From an uncultured Clostridia bacterium (GTDB lineage: Bacteria > Bacillota > Clostridia > Oscillospirales > Ruminococcaceae), in the NCBI GenBank assembly GCA_944388075.1, contig CALXHI010000047.1, positions 1 to 51,311 on the forward strand: 51,311 bases of DNA. The letters are read 5' to 3'. The translations under genes were made by a program, and so were the position numbers. Below the pieces are notes generated by a model. It was given only the letters and a program-made list of their open reading frames with translations. It was not told the DNA's origin and searched no databases. Positions 27,386 to 35,102 of this stretch are shown piece after piece. Within the stretch, counting starts at the first letter, position 1, and the number at the start of each line of letters is the position of its first letter.

Positions 27386-27824
27386 CGAATTGAAATGCAG
27401 TTTTCCGGCACGCTCCCAAAATGAGAGCTTTGCCCGAACCATGGTCTGTGCCTTTGCCGCACAGCTTGACCCGACTGTGGAGGAGTTGGCAGACCTGCGA
27501 ACGGCGGTTTCGGAGGCAGTTACCAACAGCATTGTCCATGCCTATCGGGGTATGGACGATGGCATCATTGCGATTACGGTTCGCTTGCTGCCCGATTCGG
27601 TCATCTATGTGCGTATCACGGACAAAGGCTGCGGCATTGCCGATATCCCGAAGGCTATGCAGCCGCTCTATTCGAGTGCGCCGGCAGAGGAACGTGCCGG
27701 TCTGGGCTTTACGGTCATGGAAAGCTTTACGGACAAGCTGTCCGTCCGCAGCACCGTAGGCAAGGGTACGACCGTCACTATGCGAAAGCGAATGCGTCAT
27801 GAATCCGACCCGGCAAGAGATTGA
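27372..27824 (+). CDS. spoIIAB: anti-sigma F factor / SpoIIAA serine kinase
   Basis: 150 aa GHKL ATPase. It binds and inhibits sigma F and phosphorylates SpoIIAA. The N box SEAVTNSIVHAY, the G1 box ITDKGCGIAD and the G2 region GLGFTVMESF are present. The start at 27372 has AAAGGA eight bases upstream; the ATG at 27363 abuts that site and is less likely. The end overlaps sigF by 26 bp. Confidence 0.95.
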   Translation: MHTINELKCSFPARSQNESFARTMVCAFAAQLDPTVEELADLRTAVSEAVTNSIVHAYRGMDDGIIAITVRLLPDSVIYVRITDKGCGIADIPKAMQPLYSSAPAEERAGLGFTVMESFTDKLSVRSTVGKGTTVTMRKRMRHESDPARD

Positions 27825-28461
27825 CATCGAGGAACACCTCGGGCTGGTGCATCACTGTGCCAATCGGTTTCGGGGACGGGGCATGGAGTATGAGGAGCTG
27901 TATTCGGCAGGCTGCATGGGACTGGTCAAGGCGGCGCATGCCTTTGATACAAGCCGAGGGGTTTGCTTTTCGACCTATGCCGTACCGGTGATCATCGGGG
28001 AAATCAAACGGCTGTTTCGGGATAACGGCAGTGTGAAGGTCGGACGGCGGCTGAAAGAACGAGCCTTGCAGGCAAGCCGTATCTGCGAGCAGCTGCGGCA
28101 GCAATACGGACAAGAACCGACCGTACAGCAAATTGCCGAAGCACTCGGCATCTCGGAAGCAGAAGCCGCCGAAGCCCTCTGTGCCGCACAGCCGACCGTA
28201 CCCTTAACCGCCTATACCGAGGATGGCGAATTGGAACGGGATTTGCCGACTGCTTCCCCCGATATCGCCTTGCAGGAGCATATGGCATTGCAGCAGGTGC
28301 TTGCCCTGTTGACAGAAAAAGACCGCAGGCTGATTCACCTGCGGTATGAGGAAAGCCTCACCCAGACGGAAACCGCCAAGCGTCTTGGCATGACGCAGGT
28401 ACAGGTTTCCCGTCGGGAGAAAAAGATTCTGTTATTTTTGCGTGAAGAGCTGCTCCGATAG
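27799..28461 (+). CDS. sigF: RNA polymerase sigma F (sporulation, forespore)
   Basis: 220 aa, somewhat shorter than the ~250 aa Bacillus protein. Region 2 reads YEELYSAGCMGLVKAAHAFD with FSTYAVPVIIGEIKRLFRDN, region 3 QEPTVQQIAEALGI, and region 4 SLTQTETAKRLGMTQVQVSR. It directs early forespore transcription and marks the organism as a spore former. Its gene converges on the EAL gene with only three bases between the stop codons. Confidence 0.95.
   Translation: MNPTRQEIDIEEHLGLVHHCANRFRGRGMEYEELYSAGCMGLVKAAHAFDTSRGVCFSTYAVPVIIGEIKRLFRDNGSVKVGRRLKERALQASRICEQLRQQYGQEPTVQQIAEALGISEAEAAEALCAAQPTVPLTAYTEDGELERDLPTASPDIALQEHMALQQVLALLTEKDRRLIHLRYEESLTQTETAKRLGMTQVQVSRREKKILLFLREELLR
28313..28345 (-). 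terminator. terminator of the EAL gene, inside sigF
   Basis: On the minus strand ACCGCAGG pairs with CCTGCGGT around an 8-base loop, followed by CTTTTT. It lies about 120-150 bases past the stop codon of the EAL gene and within the 3' part of sigF, so the EAL transcript should be antisense to sigF there. Confidence 0.65.
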
Positions 28462-28464
28462 CAC

Positions 28465-30420
28465 TCAACCGAATGCCGGAACTTTGCCGTCTTGCAAAAA
28501 CTGCAAGTATTTCTCCTCATTAAGCGGTGTGGAGAACAGATAGCCCTGCAAATAGCCCACACCATGTTCGACCAGCAGCGCCGCCTGTTCGGGTGTTTCG
28601 ACACCCTCTGCAATGATGTGCATTTTCAGACGATGCACCATGCTGATGACACTTTCGAGGATGACATAGGCCTTATTGCGTTCGGTTTCGCTCGCCTTTT
28701 CGTCATAGCAGCTCCAAAGCAGGCTCTTGTCAAGCTTGATGTAATTGAACGAGAGTGCCGCAATTTTCGACAGATTCGAGTAGCCCGTGCCAAAATCGTC
28801 GAGTGAAAATTCCGATCCGTTGCCCTGAATATTGCGGATATTGCTCATAATCTGGTGAGACGAATCGCCGGCAGCGGTTTCGGTGATCTCAAAGTTAATA
28901 AAATTGGGCTTAATCCGGTGCTTTTGCAGCATTTCCTTAATGATGGCAGGTAGATCGCTGTTGGAAATCTGAATGCCGGAAAGGTTAACCTCGATATACT
29001 GTACGCCACGCTCAAACAAATTATGCGCCGTTGCGAACCGGCAGACCTTTTCCAGAACGACTCTGCCGATATCCATAATCAAGCCATTTGCTTCGGCAAT
29101 GGGGATAAATTCCTCCGGCGAAACAAAGCCCAAAGAACCGCAGTCCCCCAGCCGCACCAACGCCTCCGCAGACGTATAGCCCTTATGCTCGGACGAGTAG
29201 ATCGGCTGGTAGACGACCTCGAATGCCTCATTCTTGACGGCATTCTTGACCAAATAGAGAATCTCAAGCTCCCGCTTACAGCCTGCGGCGGTCTTGTCAT
29301 CGATCTGGTTGACCAGTCCCGTGGCATGTACGGCGGAATAGCGAATCAGACGGGTAATCTCATCAAAATCATTGGTGATCTCCGGCACCATCAGGACATC
29401 GACATGAGACTTGACGAAAAAGCCGGCCCCGTTGCCGTCCCACATTTCCTCCAAACGCCAAGAGATTTTCTGTACAAGTTCCGCCGCCAATTCCGGAAAA
29501 CGGGCAAACAGGATGAATTTGTTGGAATCAAAGACATACACATCTCGCTGCTCGCATTCCTTCAGCAGGAATTTGGCAACCGACTGCTTGATGGCATTGC
29601 CCATGCTGTGACCGAATCGAGAAGTAATGCCGTCGAGTTCGTCCATCACCACGGAGATGATCACAAAGGGCTTGGGCGACTGCAGCCGTTCTTTCAGCAT
29701 GAGATCGAATGCGTAGGCATTGAAGCATTCTGTCGTACGGTCGAGATATTCGGCAGGACTTGCGAGCGAGAAGTAGATGAACAGAATCAGCATCGGCAAG
29801 CCGATTTCGCTGACAATTGTGACATCGACCGGCATACCGGTATACATCAGCAGATTTTCGTTCGAGAGGAATACGCCAAGCCAGATCATCACGCTGACCA
29901 GCAGCAGTACTTTCGTACCGAACTTCACCCGCAGCAACAGAGCCGTACCGATGAGAACCAAGAAGCCGGAGCTCCAAATCATAAGATATGCCACAATATA
30001 GACGGAATCCAGCCGTTCCAAAAAAGCGTGCATTGCGGCATCCGCCTCATACTTTCGGTGGATAACCGCAAGCGTGATGCAGGTTGCAGCATTGAGCAGG
30101 TAGACCGCTATATAGCCGCAGGAAATGCGTGAGAACTGCTTATGCCGTTCCGTTTCCAAGGCAGAGACATAGCGGTAAAACGATATCATGATCGCACCAT
30201 TGATGAGCTCACCGCCGATAAAAGAAAACGGTTGGAACGACGGATAATTCGCAAATGCGTCCGACAAAAAATTCAGCAGATAGCACACAATTGTCCAGCA
30301 AACCAATGCCCAAAATCTCCGATTGGAAGCCGCATGAATCCGCTTTGATGTAAACCAGCCAACGGCAACAATTCCCAACATCACCAGCGACAATAAATTC
30401 GTCTGATTGAGCGTTCCCAT
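28465..30420 (-). CDS. membrane-bound c-di-GMP phosphodiesterase, EAL domain with degenerate GGDEF
   Basis: 651 aa. About seven membrane helices (residues 8-220) are followed by a GGDEF-like domain in which the active-site motif is DSNKF, so cyclase activity is not expected, and by a C-terminal EAL domain. In the EAL domain EAL(VR), VNLSGIQ, FEITET, LDDFGTGYS, IKLDKSLL and AEGVETPEQ retain metal and substrate residues, so it should hydrolyse c-di-GMP. The ATG at 30420 has AGAAAGGG at correct spacing; upstream in-frame starts lack this. The gene has its own promoter. Confidence 0.92.
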   Translation of the reverse strand: MGTLNQTNLLSLVMLGIVAVGWFTSKRIHAASNRRFWALVCWTIVCYLLNFLSDAFANYPSFQPFSFIGGELINGAIMISFYRYVSALETERHKQFSRISCGYIAVYLLNAATCITLAVIHRKYEADAAMHAFLERLDSVYIVAYLMIWSSGFLVLIGTALLLRVKFGTKVLLLVSVMIWLGVFLSNENLLMYTGMPVDVTIVSEIGLPMLILFIYFSLASPAEYLDRTTECFNAYAFDLMLKERLQSPKPFVIISVVMDELDGITSRFGHSMGNAIKQSVAKFLLKECEQRDVYVFDSNKFILFARFPELAAELVQKISWRLEEMWDGNGAGFFVKSHVDVLMVPEITNDFDEITRLIRYSAVHATGLVNQIDDKTAAGCKRELEILYLVKNAVKNEAFEVVYQPIYSSEHKGYTSAEALVRLGDCGSLGFVSPEEFIPIAEANGLIMDIGRVVLEKVCRFATAHNLFERGVQYIEVNLSGIQISNSDLPAIIKEMLQKHRIKPNFINFEITETAAGDSSHQIMSNIRNIQGNGSEFSLDDFGTGYSNLSKIAALSFNYIKLDKSLLWSCYDEKASETERNKAYVILESVISMVHRLKMHIIAEGVETPEQAALLVEHGVGYLQGYLFSTPLNEEKYLQFLQDGKVPAFG

Positions 30421-30494
30421 AAACATCCCTTTCTGAATTCTGACAATGCCATATTCGGCACCATACTGTCCTACTGTCTTTTTATTCATTATAT

Positions 30495-30523
30495 ATTATA
30501 CCGACTGTCGAGTCTATTGTCAA
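30495..30523 (-). promoter_or_regulatory. full-consensus promoter of the EAL gene
   Basis: Minus strand TTGACA (30523-30518), 17 bp and TATAAT (30500-30495). It lies 75 bp before the chosen start codon. Confidence 0.88.
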
Positions 30524-30623
30524 TCGCTCTGCGGAAACTTCGTGCGATTTGCAAGGTATTCCGTCCTTATCTGCTTACAATTTGTATAGAAATCGAAACA
30601 TTCCATTGTTTACATCAACGAAA

Positions 30624-30665
30624 CGCCGTCCAACACCACCCCGAGGGGCTTGCAGTTGGACGGCG
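30624..30665 (-). terminator. probable terminator after the PL11 lyase gene
   Basis: CGCCGTCCAAC and GTTGGACGGCG form a perfect 11-bp stem with an inner CCCC/GGGG, 32 bases after the lyase stop. The U-tract (TTTCGTTG) is poor, so termination may be partial or the structure may protect the mRNA 3' end. Confidence 0.6.
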
Positions 30666-30697
30666 AATTTTATGTCAGCTGTCCCGGCGGTTCGGGA

Positions 30698-33220
30698 TTA
30701 CTGACCGGTTGTATACACAGCGCCGTTCTCCGGAATGTCAAATCCCGTGCCGAGGAAATAGCTCAGATGCGGCGGCTGATTGTATGCGACATTCTGACCG
30801 GCAACCATGGTGCGGTACTGCGGGTTGTGCATAAGGGTCGTGATGGCGTAGTCGGTCGTGAACGAGGTCGAGTAGATGCGGAGGTAATCGCCGGTCGAAC
30901 CTGCAAAGACCATCTCCTCCCGCCAATCGCCGAACAGATCACAGGTGATACCGGCATTGGACTTCGAGCCGTTGTTATAGGTACAGCCGGATGCGGTAAA
31001 GATACGGCCGTTGCCATAGCTGTCTACCATCGTGCGGTCAAGCACATCCCGCTCAAGGTCGCCGTTCCAGTAGACGAGGGAGTTCATGTTCCACTTCGTG
31101 ACATCTGCCCAAGTTGCAATCTGCGTGCCGGATTCGTTGTAGATAATGCTGTCATGAATGCCGGTAAACTCTGCGGCAGAATTGCCCGGAATGATGTTTG
31201 CTGCCAAACCTCTGCCGGTATCGCCGCTACCGGTCTTGCGCATGAGTATATTGCCGGTCTTGGCATCTCGCAGGGAAATGCCGTACTCGCCCGTTTCATG
31301 GCACATGAAGATTTCCAGACCGGGATTCGAGGGCACAAGGTCGCCAATGTGCATCGCATCACCATGACCAAGATTCGTAGAATAGAGCAGAGAGCCGTCG
31401 TCATCGATGACGCAGGCACCCATGATGATTTCGTCTTTCCCATCGCCATCGGCATCGGCGGCAAAGCAGTTGTGGTTACCGTCACCGGCAGCATCGCCCG
31501 AACCGCTGTTGTCGGAATCAAATGCCCAACGTTGGACGAGCTTCTTGTTCTCCACATCCCATGCAGTTGCAGTCATACGGGTGTAGTAGCCACGCACCAT
31601 CACGCAGGACGGCGTCGCACCATCGAGATATGCTACAGCACCGAGGAAGCGGTCGACACGATTGCCGTAGCTGTCGCCCCATGCATTGACCGTACCACGG
31701 CCGGGCACATAGTCGACGGTATCGAGGGCTTGACCGGTTGCGCCGTCAAAAAGCGTGAGATATTCGTTTCCTGTGAGGATATAGCCGGAGGAACTGCGAT
31801 AATCGGCAGAGCCGTCACCGATGGTCACGCCGGTACCGTCCACCGTGCCATCCGAGGTCTTACAGATCATCTCTGCCTTGGAATCACCGTCAAAGTCATA
31901 GACCATGAACTGCGTATAGTGTGCGCCGGCACGGATATTCCGTCCCAAATCCACACGCCACAGCTTCGTGCCGTCCAAACGATAGCAGTCGATATAGACA
32001 TTGCCGGTATAGCCGGATTTGGAATTGTCCTGCGAGTTGGACGGATCCCACTTGACAAACAGCTCATACTGTCCATCGCCGTCAACATCGCCGACCGAAC
32101 AGTCATTCGGCGCATAGGTGCAGGTTGTGCCATCGGGCATCGTCAAACCGGCAGGTACATCAAGCTTCACATCAAGATAGCCGCCGTTGCTGTCGTTCGT
32201 ACCGAGCATGGTTGCCAAGCAGGCAAATTCGGTGCAGGTATCGCCCTGATAGACATCGACCGTATACCAGTCGCTTGCCGAGCCGACACTGTCGAGATAG
32301 CAGGTCGGATTGGCGGCACTGCCTTCGTAAAGCACGGTCGGGTCTCCGTTGCGGAACACCTTGAAGGTTGTGTTCTCATCGTCCGTGCCGAGCAAACGCC
32401 AGCTGACGAGAATACCTTTGCCGGTATTGACCGCAATCACGCCACGGTTGAGGTTCTCGACCTGCTTTGCACCGGGTTCGGGTTCTTTTTGCATCGGGCT
32501 TGCGGCATCGGTCGTAGCTGTCAGCTCAATATAGTCCATATTCGGACCGCCCGTCGAGGTCGAACCGGTCGCCTGAATCGTATTCGCACCTGCTTGCAGG
32601 GTCAATACCACGCTGACCTCGCTCCATGTTGTCCACGCCCCGGTGGACAGGAATGCCGTGGCGACATAGTCCGTACTGCCGTTGACCGTCACCTTGCAGG
32701 CACGGGTATCGGTGGTATCGGCCGCACCGTTGGCATAGCGGAAGGTCACACGGTAATTGCCCGCCGTTGCGACATTGACCGTCCATTTGATATAGCCGCC
32801 TGCCGCATTGTCATAGTTGACATAAGCCGTACCGGCATATCCCGTATTGGTATTTTCACTGACACCGCCGACATATTCAGCTTCGACGGCATAGTAGCGT
32901 TCGGTGGTGGTCAAGGTCGTGGAAACACCTGCCGGAAATGCGTCAAGGATGGTCGCAAGATACTGCTGCATCAGCACCGCATCGGCAACAGTCACCGCTC
33001 CATCGGCATTGACATCGGCTGCCGTGCGGAACGCATCGGTTTGCGTTGCACCGGACATCAGTGCCTGTTTCATGGCAGTCAAGTCAACAACGGAAATGCT
33101 GCCGTCCCCGTTCACATCACCATAGTAAATCGTCGTCGTTTCGGCAGAAAGCGGCATCACCATGCCGCCGAGCATCGAAAGTGCCGTCACAGCCGACACC
33201 CATCGTTTGGGTTTTCGCAT
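30698..33220 (-). CDS. secreted rhamnogalacturonan lyase: dockerin-CBM-PL11
   Basis: 840 aa. A signal peptide (RKPKRW, then a hydrophobic core, cleavage likely after PLSA at 26) is followed by a type I dockerin (about 32-95) with two calcium-binding repeats, GDVNGDGSISVVDL and ADVNADGAVTVADA. A CBM6/35-like domain (about 108-250, AVEAEYVGG to MDYIELT) comes next, then a PL11-type beta-propeller (about 265-840) with many DxDGDGxxE calcium motifs. It cleaves the rhamnogalacturonan I backbone of pectin by beta-elimination. The dockerin would anchor it to a cohesin scaffold. I chose the ATG at 33220, which follows GAGGGGG. A dockerin at the N-terminus rather than the C-terminus is less usual. Confidence 0.92.
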   Translation of the reverse strand: MRKPKRWVSAVTALSMLGGMVMPLSAETTTIYYGDVNGDGSISVVDLTAMKQALMSGATQTDAFRTAADVNADGAVTVADAVLMQQYLATILDAFPAGVSTTLTTTERYYAVEAEYVGGVSENTNTGYAGTAYVNYDNAAGGYIKWTVNVATAGNYRVTFRYANGAADTTDTRACKVTVNGSTDYVATAFLSTGAWTTWSEVSVVLTLQAGANTIQATGSTSTGGPNMDYIELTATTDAASPMQKEPEPGAKQVENLNRGVIAVNTGKGILVSWRLLGTDDENTTFKVFRNGDPTVLYEGSAANPTCYLDSVGSASDWYTVDVYQGDTCTEFACLATMLGTNDSNGGYLDVKLDVPAGLTMPDGTTCTYAPNDCSVGDVDGDGQYELFVKWDPSNSQDNSKSGYTGNVYIDCYRLDGTKLWRVDLGRNIRAGAHYTQFMVYDFDGDSKAEMICKTSDGTVDGTGVTIGDGSADYRSSSGYILTGNEYLTLFDGATGQALDTVDYVPGRGTVNAWGDSYGNRVDRFLGAVAYLDGATPSCVMVRGYYTRMTATAWDVENKKLVQRWAFDSDNSGSGDAAGDGNHNCFAADADGDGKDEIIMGACVIDDDGSLLYSTNLGHGDAMHIGDLVPSNPGLEIFMCHETGEYGISLRDAKTGNILMRKTGSGDTGRGLAANIIPGNSAAEFTGIHDSIIYNESGTQIATWADVTKWNMNSLVYWNGDLERDVLDRTMVDSYGNGRIFTASGCTYNNGSKSNAGITCDLFGDWREEMVFAGSTGDYLRIYSTSFTTDYAITTLMHNPQYRTMVAGQNVAYNQPPHLSYFLGTGFDIPENGAVYTTGQ

Positions 33221-33267
33221 CTCTGTATTCCCCCTCATTTTCTGAATCGCCATAGTATGACACTTTC

Positions 33268-33296
33268 ATATTAGCACAAATTTTCACTGCAAACAA
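33268..33296 (-). promoter_or_regulatory. putative promoter of the PL11 lyase gene
   Basis: Minus strand TTGTTT (33296-33291), 17 bp and TAATAT (33273-33268), about 45 bp before the chosen ATG. The match is moderate, as expected for a regulated gene. Confidence 0.45.
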
Positions 33297-33341
33297 TGAT
33301 AAATTGTACCGTCTGCCTGCAATATTATCTCCAGTTGCAAG

Positions 33342-33353
33342 CCGATATCGGCA
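33342..33353. promoter_or_regulatory. 12-bp palindrome between divergent genes
   Basis: GCCGATATCGGC is a perfect palindrome between the divergent promoters of the PL11 gene and the 33458 gene. It may be an operator, but there is only one copy. Confidence 0.3.
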
Positions 33354-33388
33354 GTTGACGGGAAACGGTGATAATATCGTGAAATGGC

Positions 33389-33417
33389 TTGCATTTTTCA
33401 GGTGGGTATGCTACAAT
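33389..33417 (+). promoter_or_regulatory. promoter of the 33458-34958 gene pair
   Basis: TTGCAT (33389-33394), 17 bp and TACAAT (33412-33417), with TG one base before the -10 (extended -10). Confidence 0.7.
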
Positions 33418-33457
33418 ATATAGAAGTGATTCTGCTATCAAAGGAAGGGTACTATCC

Positions 33458-34369
33458 ATGTCGGAAAAAACGCCAAAAGATACCAAAAAGCCCACGGTTT
33501 CGGCATTTCGCAATGCCGCTGAACTGGAAGCCAAGGAACGCCGTGCCGCCGAACAAGCGGAGCGGGAACGGCAAGCTGCCGAGGAAGAAGCCGCCTATCA
33601 GGCACGAGAGGAATATGCCAAGGGGCTGAACGAGGAAAAGGTTGACCTGATTCGCTTAAAGCAGGGCGTCATCACTGACAGCGACAAGGTATTCCCCGAA
33701 CAAGAGCCGGAAAAGAAATATACCGTATGGCAGAAAATCAGCAACTGGTTCTACCACTCGAAATGGTGGCTCGGCATTGCGGCATTCTGCGTGGTGGTAT
33801 TCGGGTTTCTGCTGTACGATTCGCTCACCCGTGTTGACCCCGACCAGCGCATTCTCATTCTCTCCAATCATGCGGAGCTGTATGCCCATACCGACCGTGT
33901 GCACAACCTGCTCGCAACCGCCTGCACCGACCTCAACGGCGACGACAAGGTCATTGCGTCCTCGATTTATGTTCCGGTTTCCAAGGAAACCATGGAATCC
34001 GGCGGCTCGTATGCGGCTTCCTACAATTCCCAGCTGCTGATTCAATTCCAGACCGCAACTTGTATGCTCGTCATTGCCGATGACGCTGCCAATGCCTATC
34101 TTGAGCCGGAAACGGCATTTGTCGATTTGGAAACCGTATTCCCTGAATACGACTGCGTGGACGGCTACCGCATTCGGCTCGACCAAACGAAATTCGCTGA
34201 ACTGCTCGAACTGGAAACGCCGCTTAACGAAGGCTGCTATCTGGCGATTCGTGCGGTACAGAACAACATGAGCGGCACGGAGGAAATGCAGGCGGCATAT
34301 GATCAAGCCATGCCGATTCTCGAAGCATTTCTCGAAATCCTCACGGAAGGAGCTGTCACCGATGGCTGA
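33458..34369 (+). CDS. membrane-anchored protein of unknown function, 303 aa
   Basis: The N-terminal ~60 residues form a charged, Ala/Glu/Arg-rich likely coiled coil in the cytoplasm. One membrane helix follows (about 102-122, WWLGIAAFCVVVFGFLLY), and then an extracellular domain of about 180 residues. I recognise no family. ATG at 33458 has AAGGAAGGG upstream. Overlap of its end with the next gene suggests that the two proteins work together in the cell envelope. Confidence 0.8.
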   Translation: MSEKTPKDTKKPTVSAFRNAAELEAKERRAAEQAERERQAAEEEAAYQAREEYAKGLNEEKVDLIRLKQGVITDSDKVFPEQEPEKKYTVWQKISNWFYHSKWWLGIAAFCVVVFGFLLYDSLTRVDPDQRILILSNHAELYAHTDRVHNLLATACTDLNGDDKVIASSIYVPVSKETMESGGSYAASYNSQLLIQFQTATCMLVIADDAANAYLEPETAFVDLETVFPEYDCVDGYRIRLDQTKFAELLELETPLNEGCYLAIRAVQNNMSGTEEMQAAYDQAMPILEAFLEILTEGAVTDG

Positions 34370-34958
34370 TACACAAACTCCGACCACCCCCGAAGCCCAA
34401 CAAAGCGGCATTTTTCAGCCGAAACCGCCCATGCAAGCCCCGAAGGTACTTTCCGGCGAGCAGCTTGCCAAGCGTGTTGCAATCGTACTGGCAGTTATTC
34501 TGATTGCGGCAGGCATTGCCATACTCTTCCGCAATCCGTTCCTCAAACCTGTAAAGAAATATTACAAAGGACTTGAGCAGCAGTCTGTCGATGCGATGAG
34601 CGAGGCATTTCCTGCATGGTTAGTCAATGCCGAGGTAGACGACGATACCATTACCGTACACGGCATGTGCGATGTCATTCTCACCTCTGCAGTTTACGCC
34701 TATGGTACGGACTTTGATGTGGACTACGAGCTCATCACCCGTACCGATGTATCGGAGAGCCGGCTCGAGCAGCTCGAATCGGGCATCGCCGTGCGCTACG
34801 AAACGGAAGTCGAGGTATCCAAAGGCTATACGCTCAAGCTGCTCGTCACCTACAGTGCCGGCGACCATGAGGCAGAGGTGACGGAATATGCCTCTGTTTA
34901 TCGCATTAACGGAACGTGGTGTATTCTTGACGTGCCCGGCGATCCGAACGCAGAATAA
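34362..34958 (+). CDS. membrane-anchored protein of unknown function, 198 aa
   Basis: A Pro/Gln/Thr-rich cytoplasmic N-terminus (1-36), one membrane helix (about 38-55) and an extracellular domain of about 140 residues rich in beta-type segments. The start at 34362 follows GGAAGGAG and overlaps the previous gene by 8 bp. The general layout (tail, single helix, outer domain) is like that of its neighbour. No family recognised. Confidence 0.8.
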   Translation: MADTQTPTTPEAQQSGIFQPKPPMQAPKVLSGEQLAKRVAIVLAVILIAAGIAILFRNPFLKPVKKYYKGLEQQSVDAMSEAFPAWLVNAEVDDDTITVHGMCDVILTSAVYAYGTDFDVDYELITRTDVSESRLEQLESGIAVRYETEVEVSKGYTLKLLVTYSAGDHEAEVTEYASVYRINGTWCILDVPGDPNAE

Positions 34959-35014
34959 AGGCACCACCGCACAAAGAAAAGCCGCTGAAAAAATGTATTT
35001 TCGGGTCAATCGCC

Positions 35015-35043
35015 TTTACTTTTCCTTAAAATTGTGTTATAAT
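35015..35043 (+). promoter_or_regulatory. promoter of the yfhO-like gene
   Basis: TTTACT (35015-35020), 17 bp and a perfect TATAAT (35038-35043), 60 bp before the start codon. Confidence 0.75.
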
Positions 35044-35102
35044 ACAAATGAATTCCAACGCAGTGTGCTGTAGCCTGTACTGCGTATGCTTCGGAGGTAC
35101 CT

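Noticed and set aside
30650..33274. 874-codon plus-strand frame opposite the PL11 lyase
   Set aside because: Shadow frame; the minus strand has signal peptide, dockerin, CBM and lyase motifs.
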